Assembly (NCBI GenBank): GCA_032690845.1
Contig: CM064430.1
Location: 48,519,882-48,583,881 of the forward strand
DNA from: Eleusine coracana subsp. coracana
Lineage: Eukaryota > Streptophyta > Magnoliopsida > Poales > Poaceae
Direction of reading: 5' to 3'
Length of the DNA stretch: 64,000 nt
Shown here: positions 23,102-34,116 of the stretch, one piece after another
Position numbering within the stretch: the first letter of the stretch is position 1
Layout: each line of letters opens with the position of its first letter
The notes under the pieces: generated by a model
What the model was told of the DNA's origin: nothing
The model's input: only the letters and a program-made list of their open reading frames with translations
Database searches by the model: none
Made by a program: the position numbers and the translations under genes

Positions 23102-25889
23102 TGTAACACCCTGATTTTTCAAAATTTGGAATATTTTAAAAAATTTTATAAGTAATTAAGTTATTAATATTTTTCTAAGAAAAAGAACTATATTCTAAAG
23201 AAAATAACTAAATATAGGATATTTTTTAAATTTTGTTTGTTGCAGTTATGTTGATTAATAGTTGTTGGATTTTATTGTGTGTAAAACCTATTCTAAAATT
23301 CGATTAGAAATTATTTCGGATTTGTTTTGAAAATAGAAATAGAATGGGAAGAAGAAAAGAAAAACCCTCTCAGCTTTGGGCTTCTCCCTCCTTCCGGCCC
23401 AGTTCCCCCTCCTCTCTTCTCCCTCCCCCGCAGCCCTCTCCCCCTCTCTCTCTCTTAGCCTTGGGCCAAAATCCGCCAAGGCCCACTCCCCTTTCCTTCC
23501 CCTCCCTCCTTTCCCCCTTTCCCACCCGCATAGGCCACCAGCGCACTCGGCCCACCGCGTCACCCGGCCAACCCCACTGCGCCCGCCTGAAACCCTAGCC
23601 GTGCCGCCAGTCGAGCCTGTCACCGTCGTCGCCTCGACGTGCGCGCCAAGGCAAACCTAGGGCCATGTGCCGATAAAGGCGGGCCCCATGCTCCCGCGCC
23701 GCCTCCCCCGTCTCACTCCGCCCGCCAGCCGCCGCCACCACGAGCCGCGTCGTCGTCGCCGTCGCTCGGCATTTCCAGCCCACCTCCGGCCGCCGTGCAC
23801 CCCCGGTGAGCATCCCCCGCCCCTGCCGCGTCCCTCAAGCCCCTTCTCGTCGGCTTCTACGCACCAGGGCGCCGCCTCCGGCGAGCCCCGCCCTCTGCGC
23901 TGCCGTCAATGGCCGCCGGTCCACAGTGGACCCGTGGACCACGGGCCAATGCCGGTCCACAGACCCATGGACTCGGTCCATGGGGTTTTTAGGGTTTATT
24001 TTTTTAATTAAATCCTGAGTAATGCTAATTTTACACATAGGCCCCTAGACTGTAATGAAATTAGGTTTCAAACTAATTTTTCTGCAGAACTTATATTTAG
24101 GCCCCTAAGTTATTTATTAATTATTTTTAATCCTGTAATTTTACAAAAACACCCCTGTACATATCTTAAATTATATTTTAGTTTTGTAATTTTACATAAA
24201 CAACCCAGTACCTTCTAGTAATTCTATTTTAGCCCTAATTTTTATAAGTAATAATTTAGGTGGGGCATCTTACACCTAAGCCCCTAAACTTTTCCAAAAT
24301 TACTTTCTAGTCCCTAAATTTTACACAAAATATATTTTCACCATGATATTTTATAGTTTAGTCCCTGTACTTTTTATAAATTACATTTTGGTCCGTAAAA
24401 TTTTCATAAATTGTATTTTACAATTTAGTCCTTATATTCTTCTAAAATTTCTTTTAGGCCCTTTAACTTGTCTATTTTTATGTTTTTAACCCTAGAACTT
24501 TAAACCTTTGTAACTTTATACTCGTAGCTCCGATTAATGCGATTCTTGCGCTCTTGTGATCGTAGCAACACGTACTTTTTCATAGTATTCTTTTCTTTGT
24601 TGTTTGTTATTTTGTGGTGTGTCATTTCTTAGTGTGTTTGTATGCTTGTGTTTCCGGTGTGACGTCGATTAGACGAACCGCTGTTAGAGAGCTTCCGGGA
24701 TCTCCATCTTGAAGACTTTGAGCAGCAGCAAAGGGAACCAGGCAAGTGTCCTTGATGCATTTTGAACCTATGCTTTATATTCTCTCTATCTCTATGCATG
24801 CTTGTTAATATTGAATCCCATGTGTCATATCCTGTTCCATATTATTCCTTGTCGCCTGGGTTCTGGTGTAGCTTATTAGTAAGGGTACGTCATGCTTAGT
24901 TTGCTATGTCAGGAATGGAAGTGTCTAAGGTTAATCTTGACTAATGGTTCACTTTAACATAATGATCATGAGGGATGGTTAATCCTTTTTAGCAACATGG
25001 AACCTAGGTGATCCAAGCAGGAGGATGGCAAGGATGGTGCAGGTATGCACGTGTACACGGTATAGTACTGTGGGATTGTGGTGGTACCTGCTTGGGATTA
25101 CAAGAGTAGTTGGTGGAGCGGCCACCCAGGAAAACCGCGTAAAGCACAGGGCTGATATAGGTAGGCTTGGTTTAGTATTGAGATATCTTCCCAGTTCTGT
25201 GAGCAGGCGAGGAAGAAGGACAGGACGGTTTACTCTCGGACTCAGGCGATGGACGGTTTACTCCTAGCCACGGCGCCAGAGGGGGCTTCTGTAGGAACGG
25301 TTTAATTCCGTAGTGGTGAAACCTTAGCGTGGATTGTTTGCAAGCTGGGAAGCGCTCTGAACGACCTTGTGGTTTAACCCATGGTTGGCTACAGGTGGTT
25401 TAACCTGTAGTGTTGGACAGATGAGATAACTCGTGGGAACTTTTCACCTAGTGAATAGGATGGCTTTTCTATTAGGTGTAGGTGCTCATTTATGCTAATG
25501 AACCATTGTGTTAGCTTTTCTTCTATTAAGCTTGCATGTCATATTTTCCCCCACTTGCTGAGTACGGCATGTGCTCACCCTTGCTATTTCCCTTTGTTGT
25601 TGTACTATAAATTGCTACTCAGAAGATGAAGAGATGGACTACATTAATGAAGACTACTACTAGGCGTGCGTGCCCCGGTCGATTGCCTGTGGTGTTATGG
25701 TGTCTTCCGCTGTTATTCTACGAGAGAGTCATACTTGGTCTTTAAAGACAATTATTTATGTAATAATGATACGCTTCACTAATGACATTGGTTATACTGT
25801 TATTCACTTTGCTATCGATATGTGTGAAACTTGTTCCTGGGCACACATATGATAAGCACTTGGTTTTGTCCTTAAAACCGGGTGTGACA
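23102..25889 (+). repeat. G1 5' LTR (2788 bp)
   Basis: TGTAACACCC...GGGTGTGACA. Order: AT-rich start; a C-rich promoter block (23350-23950) with a weakened TATA (CGATAAAGG at 23671); overlapping GGTCCA/TGGACC palindromes (23925-23985); a degenerate array of ~40 bp 'tagtccctgtaatttta' units (about 24030-24480); the GGCAAGTGTCCTTGATGCAT box (~24743); a palindrome near 25560-25576; then the LTR end. Compared with the 3' LTR it lacks ~200+ bp after 25372, including the CTCTGCAGAG block. Frames in the GC-rich part are not genes. Confidence 0.9.
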
Positions 25890-25893
25890 GAAG

Positions 25894-25905
25894 TGGTATC
25901 AGAGC
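25894..25905 (+). other. Primer binding site of G1 (tRNA-Met type)
   Basis: TGGTATCAGAGC four bases after the LTR end. Intact. Confidence 0.9.
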
Positions 25906-26099
25906 CGTGTCGACCGTAGGACGCTAGCTTAGATAGAGTGGTCGTGTTCTAAGATCTATTTTGCAAACTACAAACTATTTTCAAAACTCCTTGGCTTAAA
26001 GTTATAGTCTTGTTTATTCACTTCTGTTGTTGGTCTGGTTTTACCGTTTGGCTTACAAACCATTTTACTAATTCATCTCTCCTATTCAAAATTGCTTAG

Positions 26100-26900
26100 A
26101 TGGCTCGTACCAAGAAGACTTGCCACAGGTGTGATCAGTACCCACGTGTTTGGCCTTCACCAGCGCTTGTCTCACTCAGATCTGATGAAAAGTTTGGGAT
26201 AGAAGAGGCTGAACAAGAGATGGTGCCACCACCGAGTCCACCACCTTATCGTGACACTCGACTCTTCAAGGATGCGGGAAATAATGCTGGAAGGTTACCT
26301 CACAAGCTTTGGGAGATGCTACAATGGTTAGGTTACGAGAAGCCACCAGAGTATTGTGGTACCCAAGTGACCTATGAAGGTTCTGAGCCTGTATGGAAGG
26401 TTCAAGTTCATATTTTTGCTCCAAGGCCGCTCAGAGGAACTTTTGAGGTGGAAAGGATTCATGAGGCCATTGCTCCACGGAGGACTTCCTCCGCCGGGAT
26501 TCGTGATACTGCTCGTCAAGCTTGCATGGTCATTCGCTCCCGTTATCACCAGTATTTTGAAGATACTGAGTATGCTTATTTCCCTCAGCGCGCAAGTGGA
26601 TCCACCTACATTCAGGCAGAGCCTGTACCTGGACAAGGACACGTGAAGTTTAAGAAGCAAGTCACTCTTACCACGGTGATTTCCAGGGAATTGGATTCAA
26701 CCATGGAGGAACTAGGGTTTTGGCAGGAGAAATATGAGGAGGCAATGAAGACAGTTCACCAGCTCAAGCGATATTTGTCGGATGATGTGGACCTACCTTC
26801 GCAGGAAGAGCTAAAGGATGCAACTCCTTCCTCACCACCTCGCAGAATGGCTAGTCGTGCCCCACCAGCTTACGTCATCCCCAACCAGGACAAGGATTAA
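26100..26900 (+). CDS. Extra ORF ahead of gag in G1 (266 aa; possible dsRNA-binding plus coiled coil)
   Basis: An uninterrupted frame between primer site and gag, the only fully open element gene in the window. I do not recognise it as a named family. N-terminus: CxxC (CHRC), a Pro-rich stretch and PPPYRD. Residues ~65-155 have the order expected of a double-stranded RNA-binding fold: a helix (KLWEMLQWLGY), PPEY, a strand region (WKVQVHIF), then TSSAGIRDTARQACMVI, like the last dsRBD helix. Residues ~195-235 (ELDSTMEELGFWQEKYEEAMK) look like a coiled coil. G2 has a homologous-looking ORF at the same place (33130-34116). The role is unknown; RNA binding or particle assembly would fit. An alternative is a captured host gene fragment. 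That it stays open while the gag beside it is broken may simply reflect its shorter length. Confidence 0.7.
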   Translation: MARTKKTCHRCDQYPRVWPSPALVSLRSDEKFGIEEAEQEMVPPPSPPPYRDTRLFKDAGNNAGRLPHKLWEMLQWLGYEKPPEYCGTQVTYEGSEPVWKVQVHIFAPRPLRGTFEVERIHEAIAPRRTSSAGIRDTARQACMVIRSRYHQYFEDTEYAYFPQRASGSTYIQAEPVPGQGHVKFKKQVTLTTVISRELDSTMEELGFWQEKYEEAMKTVHQLKRYLSDDVDLPSQEELKDATPSSPPRRMASRAPPAYVIPNQDKD

Positions 26901-27263
26901 GAACTTTATCCCCGAGTGGTTTCATAGGCATCGAGTAGTTATATCGAGTCGAATAAAATGTAATAGAGTAGCGAGAGAGAATTTTAGTGTTTGCACATCC
27001 TTTGGTTGGTTTGCTAGTTTGAATGGTGTGATGAGTGTGATTTGAATCTTTTGTAATGAGTGCCGATGTGATGCAAGGCCTGTCTTGCAACCACATCCTT
27101 ATACTATACTTTTACTCCTACCTTATTAGAGATTAATTAATTAGGGTATCTCTTTATCTATCTTTTTATTTCACACCTCTTTTCCTACTTGACCTTATCA
27201 TATCCTTGCACTTTACCTATATCTTCCACCCATTTTTGCTTACCGTATCCCGACCTACATCAG
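26901..27263 (+). other. G1 spacer between extra ORF and gag
   Basis: About 360 bp, AT-rich, without a credible frame. It contains pyrimidine-rich stretches and a possible splice acceptor context ahead of the gag ATG, but nothing I can call. Confidence 0.5.
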
Positions 27264-28430
27264 ATGGTGAGAGGTGGGAACCGCAACATGAACAACAACC
27301 ATGAGGAACAGGAGCAGCCACCCCCGCAGATCTCCATGGAACAACTCATGGCCATGCAGACACAACTTCTCCAGAACATGCACCAGACCCTGGTGCAGCC
27401 ACAGCCCAACAATGTCTCAGGAGCTGCTCCCCAGCCTAGAGACAAGCTTGGAGATTTCCAATGGACCAAGCCCCCAACTTTCTCTCACTCTATGGAGCCC
27501 ATAGATGCAGATGACTGGCTAAAGACTATTGGTAAGAAGCTGCAAGTCACTCAATGCAACAACAGGGAGAAGGTGTTATTTGCCGCACATCAGCTTGTTG
27601 GACCCGCTACTGATTGGTGGGATGCTTATGTTGCAGCCCATGGGGAGTCTGGTAGTATCAACTGGCATGAGTTCCAGAACAGCTTTAGGTCTCACCATGT
27701 GCCTCAGGGGTAATAAGGCTGAAGAAGAAGGAGTTCCAGGATCTGAAGTAGGGATCCATGATCGTAAGTGAGTATGTTGCTCGTTTCACCCAGTTGTCAA
27801 GGTATGCCCCAGGAGAAGTGGACATGGATGAGAAGAAGTGTGAGTGTTTTCTTGATGGGTTGAATGATGGTCTCGCCTATGCACTTGAGGCTCGTAACTA
27901 TGCGAACTTTCAAGAGATGGTGGATAAAGCTCTAGTCCTAGAGAACAGAAGGTCGGGGATGGATGGCAAGCGCAAGCGAGAGCATGAAGGTCAGCAAGGA
28001 GGCAGCAACACTAGGCCTCGCATTGGATCATCCTCTGGTGGACCTGTGTTCCGCTCTGGACAGCAAAGTGAACAGGAAGGAACTCAACCTACAGGTCAGG
28101 GTTTTGTCATCCCTCAACGTCAGTTTCAACGTCCTAACTCTCAGACGCCTCCCCCGTCAGCTCAAACTCAGCAGAGGACTAATGGCAATCACACCCCAAT
28201 GACCAATAGGATCTGCTACAGGTGTGGAGAAAAGGGTCACTTTGCTAACCAATGCCCCAATCCGCAGATGCGCCAACCTCCAACCCAAGATGTTGCCCCA
28301 ACACCCAACCGCAATGGAAACTCTGCCCCGACAGCAGCCAGGCAGAACTCTGCGAGAGGTCGAGTCAACCAGGTTGCTTTGAAGATGCTCAGGAATCTCC
28401 AGACGTTGTTCTTGGTATGTTGCTCATAAA
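27264..28430 (+). pseudogene. Gag of G1 (chromovirus type, frameshifted)
   Basis: Start ATG 27264 (MVRGGNRN), aligned with the G2 gag start. It carries a Gln/Met-rich N-terminus, the retrotransposon gag core (DADDWLKTIGKKL, FAAHQLVGPATDWWDAY, WHEFQNSF), a loss of one G in a G-run near 27708 causing a stop at 27711, a TAG at ~27748, then the same protein resumed at 27758 (SEYVARFTQLSRYAP, FLDGLND) and a CCHC knuckle CYRCGEKGHFANQC (~28216-28257). A second frameshift near 28380 moves into the protease frame. Gag forms the particle and binds genomic RNA. Confidence 0.88.
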
Positions 28431-28676
28431 CTCAAACCCCACTGTAGTTTTATTTGATTATAGAGCATCACATTCATTCATATCGTCCAAATATGTGGCC
28501 AAGTACAACATTCCCATCACCTTGCTCAGGAATAAGATGATAGTTTGTTCACCTGGAGGGGAATGGAAAGCAGAACATGGATGTCATAAATTAAGTGTTA
28601 GCATAAGGGGGGTAGACTTTACTACGAGTTTCATCATTTTGGATTCCAAGGGTATAGATGTGATACTCGAATCATA
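28380..28676 (+). pseudogene. Aspartic protease remnant of G1
   Basis: The frame gives DVVLGMLLINS, then FDYRASHSFIS where the catalytic motif should read D-S-G-A, so two active-site positions are changed. VDFTTSFIILDSKGIDVIL follows, the normal end of the chromovirus protease. The frame stops just after this, and the conserved GMDWL is missing. The enzyme would be inactive. Confidence 0.85.
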
Positions 28677-28854
28677 GACTGTGCTAGAAAGGCTGTCAAG
28701 TTGATACATCCTAATGGAGCAGAGGTGAAATATGTGACAACAACATTGCCACACGACAAGGAAATGTTAGACAAGGATGCACCCAACAAAGTGAGAGCCT
28801 AGTTTCCTTCTTTTCTTTCCCATCTTGTCCGAATCTCGGGACGAGATTCCTTTT
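28677..28854 (+). pseudogene. Residual pol ends of G1 with RT-RNase H-integrase deleted
   Basis: 28677-28795 still resembles the segment after the protease (a DCARKAVKLIHPNGAE-like reading, in a broken frame). From ~28796 the sequence is the extreme 3' end of pol (GCCTAGTTTCCTTC..., equivalent to 38870-38925 of G2). Roughly 3 kb of RT, RNase H, integrase and chromodomain is absent. Confidence 0.8.
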
Positions 28855-28868
28855 AAGGGGGGTAGGTT
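28831..28868 (+). other. Pre-PPT hairpin and polypurine tract of G1
   Basis: Perfect 8 bp stem GAATCTCG/CGAGATTC with loop GGA (28831-28849), a short TTTT spacer, then AAGGGGGGTAGGTT ending at 28868. The polypurine tract primes plus-strand DNA synthesis and sets the 5' edge of the LTR at 28869. Confidence 0.85.
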
Positions 28869-31349
28869 TGTAACACCCTAATTTTTCAAAATTTGGAATA
28901 TTTTTAAAAAAATTATAAGTAATTAAGTTATTAATATTTTGCTAAGAAAAAGAACTATATTCTAAAGAAAATAACTAAATATAGGTTATTTTTTAATTTT
29001 GTTTGTTGCAGTTATGTTGATTAATAGTTGTTGGATTTTATTATGTGTAAAAACCTATTCTAAAATTCGATTAGAAATTGTTTCGGATTTGTTTTGAAAA
29101 TAGAAATAGAATGGGAAGAAGAAAAGAAAAAGAAAAAAGAAAAACCCTCTCAGCTTTGGGCCTCTCCCTCCTTCCGGCCCAGTTCCCCCTCCTCTCTTCT
29201 CCCTCCCCCGCAGCCCTCTCCGCTCCTCTCTCTCTCTCTCGGCCTTGGGCCAAAATCCGCCAAGGCCCACTCCCCTTTCCTTCCCCTCCCTCCTTTCCCC
29301 CTTTCCCACCCGCATGGGCCACCAGCGCACACGGCCCACCTTGTCACCCGGCCCAGCGCGCCCCCGGCCCACCCCACCACGCCCGCCTGAAACCCTAGCT
29401 GCGCCGCCAGCCAAGCCCGTCGCCACCGTTGCCCCGGCGTGCGCGCCAAGGCAAACCTAGGGCCATGCGCCTATAAAAGGCGGGCCCCATGCTCCCGTGC
29501 CGCCTCCCCCGTCTCGCTTCGCCCGCCAGCCACCGCCGCCACGAGCCGCGTCATCGACGCTGTCGCTCGGCCTTTCCCGACCACCTCCGGCCGCCGCGCA
29601 CCCCCGGTGAGCATCTCCCGCCCCCACCGTGTCCCTCGCGCCCCTTCTCCTCGACTTCCGCGCACCAGGGCGCCGCCTCCGGCGAGCCCCGCCCTCTGCG
29701 CCGCCGTCAATGGCCACCGGTCCACGGTGGACCCGTGGACCACGGGCCAATGCCGGTCCACAGACCCAAGGACTCGATCCATGGGGTTTTTAGGGTTTAT
29801 TTTTTTAATTAAATCTTGAGTAATGCTAGTTTTACACATAGGCCCCTGGACTATAATGAAATTAGGTTTTAAACTAATTTTTCTGCAGAACTTATATTTA
29901 GGCCCTTAAGTTATTAATTAATTATTTTTAATCCTCTAATTTTACAAAAACACCCCTGTACATATCTTAAATTATATTTTAGTTTTGTAATTTTACATAA
30001 ACAACCGAGTACCTTCTAGTAATTCTATTTTAGCCCTAATTTTTATAAGTAATAATTTAGGTTGGGCATTTTACACCTAAGCCCCTGAACTTTTCCAAAA
30101 TTACTTTCTAGTCCCTAAATTTTACACAAAATATATTTTCACCATGATATTTTATAGTTTAGTCCCTATACTTTTTATAAATTACATTTTGGTCCGTAAA
30201 ATTTTCATAAATTGTATTTTACAATTTAGTCCTTATATTCTTCTAAAATTTCTTTTAGGCCCTTTAACTTGTCTATTTTTATGTTTTTAACCCTAGAACT
30301 TTAAACCTTCGTAACTTTATACTCGTAGCTCCGATTGATGCGATTCTTGCGCTCTCGTGATCGTAGCAACACGTACTTTTTCATAGTATTGTTTTCTTTG
30401 TTGTTTGTTATTGTGTGGTGTGTCATTTCTTAGTGTGTTTGTATGCTTGTGTTTCTGGTGTGACGTTGATTAGATGAACCGCTGTTAGAGAGCTTCCTGG
30501 ATCTCCATCTTGAAGACTTTGAGCTGCAGTAAAGGGAACCAGGCAAGTGTCCTTGATGCATTTTGAACCTATGCTTTATATTCTCTCTATCTCTATGCAT
30601 GCTTGTTAATATTTAATCCCATGTGTCATATCCTGTTCCATATTATTCCTTGTCGCTTGGGTTCTAGTGTAGCTTATTAGTAAGGGTACGTCATGCTTAG
30701 TTTGCTATGTCGGGAATGGAAGTGTCTAATGTTAATCTTGACTAATGGTTCACTTTAACATAATGATCATGTGGGATGGTTAATCCTTTTTAGCAACATG
30801 GAACCTAGGTGATCCAAGCAGGAGGATGCCAAGGATGGTGCGGGTATGCACATGTACTCGGTATAGTACTGTGGGATTGTGGTGGTACCTGCTTGGGATC
30901 ACAAGGGTAGTTGGTGGAGCGGCCACCCAGGAAAACCGCGCAAAGCACAGGGTTGATGTGGGTAGGCTTGGTTTAGTATCGAGATGTCTTCCCAGTTCTG
31001 TGAGCAGTCGAGGAAGGAGGACGGGATGGTTTACTCTCGGACTCAGGCGATGGACGGTTTACTCCTAGCCACGGCGCCAGAGGGGGCTTTTGTAGGAACG
31101 GTTTAATTCCGCAGCAGTGAAACCTTAGCGTGGATTGTTTGCAAGCTGGGAAGCGCTCTGAACGACCTTGTGGTGATCTCTTGGCCTCACACCTACGGTA
31201 GTGTGATTTGGGCAATAGGGAGACTTTAGTCACTGACGGGTGATGGAATCACCAACCTATGGGTAAAGTTGTGCAATCTCTGCAGAGTGTCAAACTGTCA
31301 TAACAGCCGTGCTCACGGTCATGAGCGGCCTGGATCCTCACACATTTAG
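28869..31349 (+). repeat. G1 3' LTR, part 1 (up to the G2 insertion)
   Basis: Same order as the 5' LTR, with a better TATA (TATAAAA at 29472-29478). After ~31172 it keeps a segment missing from the 5' LTR, with the palindromes CTCTGCAGAG (31278-31287) and CCGTGCTCACGG (31307-31318). Its last five bases TTTAG (31345-31349) are duplicated after G2. Confidence 0.88.
31345..31349. other. Target site duplication of G2 (left copy)
   Basis: TTTAG, repeated at 42003-42007 after the G2 3' LTR. Joining the two flanks restores a continuous G1 3' LTR. Confidence 0.9.
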
Positions 31350-33067
31350 TGTAACACTAGCAAATTCTAAAAATGCCAACTATTAGCATTTAGGAGTTTA
31401 ATTAAATAACCTAGGACAAATTATTTTTTTTACAATAAATTAAATCAATTGTTGCATTGGCCTAGCATGACATGTTCATATAGGTTTTGTTTGCATCATG
31501 CATTTAATTTATTAATTAATTAATTACTAGGAAGAATAGAATAGAATTTTAGAGAAGAAAGGAATTAGGAAAGAAAAGAAAAAGGAGAAAAACCAGAACT
31601 GGGCCGAACCCACCCCTTCAGCCCACCCGGAGCTCTCCTCCCCTCTTCCCACTCCCCTCTTTCGGCCCAGCCGGCCCAGGCTGACTCCCCCTCCCCTTCC
31701 CTTCTTCTTTCCCCCCCCCCCCCCCGCACGGCCCAACTCCCCGCGCGGCCCAGCTCACCTCGCGGCCCAGCCCCTCTCGCTCTCTCTCTCTGACACACGG
31801 GCCCCACCCGGTTGTCTCCCTCCTCCCGCCCTTCTCTCTCCCCGCCACCGGAAACCGATGCCTCCCCGTCGATCTCCCTTCCCCGGCCTCCCCGGCTCCC
31901 ATAACCGGCGAACAAGTGCGCGCGCACCCCTCTCCTTCCCCTTTCCCCCTCGCCTTCCGGCCGTTTCGGCCGTTCCCGAACCCGCGCGCATCAATGGCGC
32001 TAATGGCCATTGATGGCTGGAGAGCCCCAGCGCCGGCTCGATTCTGCCCCCCTCGGTGCCTATAACCCCCCCCCCCCCCCCCCCCCCCCCCGCCGGCACC
32101 GCACGTTCCCGCCGCCTCTCCCTCACTCTTCCGCGCCCGCTCGCGACCCCCCGGAGGCCTCCCCGCTGAGCACCAATCGCCGCCGCCACCGAGCTCCGCC
32201 GCCGACCGCCTCCCGGCCTCCCCCGCACCCGCGCGACCCGTTGGTGAGAACTGCCTCGCTCCCCTCTCCCTCCCCGCACCCTCGCGGCGAGGATTAGGTG
32301 GCCGGAGCACCATTCTGGCGAAGCTCCGGTGAGCCCCGCCGCGCGCCGCCGCCTGGACGGCCGCCGGCGACGACCTCCCCGCCCCGTTATTTTCTGGCCG
32401 TGAGGATCTTGATCCAACCGTCCAGATTACATACCCCTTTGGGGTATGTAATCGGTCCACCATGGACCCGTGGACCCTTTGGTCAATGCCAGTCCACAGA
32501 GCCCATAGACCCGGTCCATGAATTTTTAGTTCAAAATTAATTCAATTAATTCCTGGATAGTTGCAGCATTTTGCAATTAGGCCCCTGTACTTAGTTTAAA
32601 TTAGATTTATACCCCTGTTTTTGTCCAGAACTGTAGAAAATTGTTTTTAAGCCAAACTTTTTTTATAAAATTATTTTTTTAGCACTTTAACTTAATAGAA
32701 ACACCCCTATACATTATTAGAACTATTATTTTGACCTTGTAATTTTACAAAAACACCCCTGGACTGATTTTAATTATGTTTTAGTCCCTAGAATTATTTT
32801 AAATTATACTTTAATCCTTATTAATTGTATAAATATTATTTTAGCCCTAAAAATTTACAGGAACATCCCTGTACTTAATTTACAGGAACGTCTATGCTAG
32901 CTACTTTCCGCTGCTTGAATGTACTTTTCTTCTAGACCCACGGGTCCTTTTGTAATAAAGACACGATGTAATAATTAAAGGATATGGATAATTATTCTGT
33001 TTACCATTGATGATGTACCGTACATGTGTGTAACTTGATCCTGGGCACACGTATTGCTACACCCGTA
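31350..33067 (+). repeat. G2 5' LTR (internally deleted, 3' end and primer site lost)
   Basis: Starts TGTAACACTAGC where the 3' LTR has TGTAACACCCTAC. It contains C runs at 31711-31725 (15 C) and 32066-32091 (26 C), the latter directly after a damaged TATA (TATAACC; the 3' copy reads TATAAACC). At ~32887 it jumps from the 'cccctgtacttaattt' array to ACGTCTATGCTAGC, skipping what is 40240-41800 in the 3' LTR. It ends near 33067 (CTACACCCG) without the last ~25 bp or a primer site. Long frames on either strand of the GC-rich part are artefacts. Confidence 0.85.
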
Positions 33068-33129
33068 GGCGTGTTCGGAAGGAAGAAAGTGAAGAAGTAA
33101 ATCAACCTGAATGCGAGAAGACCCCAGTG
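33068..33129 (+). other. G2 leader remnant
   Basis: About 60 bp between the truncated 5' LTR and the extra ORF. No primer site remains, so the deletion removed it. Confidence 0.6.
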
Positions 33130-34116
33130 ATGGACGAGAAGCTTCTAGAGGAACCACAGGAAGACCCCAAGGAACCTGAAGAAGAAGAAGAACTAGAAGA
33201 ATATGAGCAAGAAGAGGACCTTGAGGAACCACAAGAGGAAGAAGACCCAGAAGAGCCTGAGGACCCTGAAGATCCTAAGAATGGTGATAACTCAGAGCAG
33301 GACAAAGACCTAGCCATCCATATGGCTGAGAAGTACTGCTCTCTTGGACTAGAGGGTGAGACCTTCTCCAAGACTCTACGGAAGCTACTTGAGAAGATTG
33401 GCATCACCAACAGGCCTCAATACTTCATCAAGAAAGTGGATCGTCCTTTTCGTGAGGAATGGACAGCGGAGGTCAACATCTACGATGGCAACCGCGTCAT
33501 ATCTACTCACCGTGGCTGCACCCCTAGGGCTACTCGTGGGGCTGCGGTGGACGACGCTGCTTGGAGGGCACTCACTAGCCTCTGCTACACTCACCGCCAT
33601 GGAATAGCAAGGACAAGTTTTGCCCACATTCCCCGTCAGAAGCCAGGCACGGAGAAGTACACCGTCGCTCCTACATAATGGTATGTGAGCACCAGGGAGA
33701 TGGACGAGACTCAGGGAGTCGCGGTGGACTTAAGCCGCGCTATGGAAGCACTACAGAGGGAGAACCACACTCTTCGGAAGAGGCTGCGTGATACTGAGGA
33801 TTACATAAAGCGCGACCAACGCACGGAGAAGTACACCGTCGCTCCTACATAATGGTATGTGAGCACCAGGGAGATGGACGAGACTCAGGGAGTCGCGGTG
33901 GACTTAAGCCGCGCTATGGAAGCACTACAGAGGGAGAACCACACTCTTCGGAAGAGGCTGCGTGATACTAAGGATTACATAAAGCGCGACCAACGAGTCA
34001 AGATGGGCGAGCAGAGTGACCTCTATTCCTCTAGTATCCGCACTTGGACTGCAAACTCCCCGAAGCACGCAAGTTCCCTACCTTCGGTCTCTGATGAAGT
34101 CAACTCCTATGCCTAG
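33130..34116 (+). pseudogene. Extra ORF ahead of gag in G2 (dsRBD-like plus coiled coil), with in-frame duplication
   Basis: Start ATG 33130. Removing a 174 bp tandem duplication leaves ~270 codons, matching the 266 of the G1 ORF. Residues ~1-60 are highly acidic (Glu/Asp/Pro). Residues ~80-150 resemble a dsRNA-binding domain: RPQYFI, then WTAEVNIYDG, then TRGAAVDDAAWRAL and LCYTHRHG. The C-terminal part (ALQRENHTLRKRLRDTKDYI) is a short coiled coil. A TAA in each repeat copy (33676-33678, 33850-33852), probably from a Gln codon, interrupts an otherwise single frame. The function is not established; the position is between LTR and gag as in G1. Confidence 0.65.
33647..33994 (+). repeat. 174 bp tandem direct duplication in the G2 extra ORF
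   Basis: 33647-33820 is repeated at 33821-33994 with almost no difference (a G/A change near 33798/33972). The length is a multiple of three (58 codons), so the frame is kept. It covers the junction between the dsRBD-like part and the coiled coil. Confidence 0.95.

Noticed and set aside
25894..25905. Primer-site sequence as a possible tRNA gene remnant
   Set aside because: Only the 12 bases complementary to the Met tRNA 3' end are present; no cloverleaf can be formed with the flanks.
29055..29839. Several overlapping 70-126 codon frames on both strands
   Set aside because: They fall in the C-rich promoter of the G1 3' LTR; the 5' LTR copy (23288-24038) breaks or shifts the same frames. Composition, not coding, keeps them open.
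31618..32463. 281-codon open frame on the minus strand
   Set aside because: It lies entirely in the GC-rich promoter block of the G2 5' LTR, includes poly-Gly from a 26-base C run, is low complexity (Arg/Gly/Glu), and is not preserved in the 3' LTR copy.
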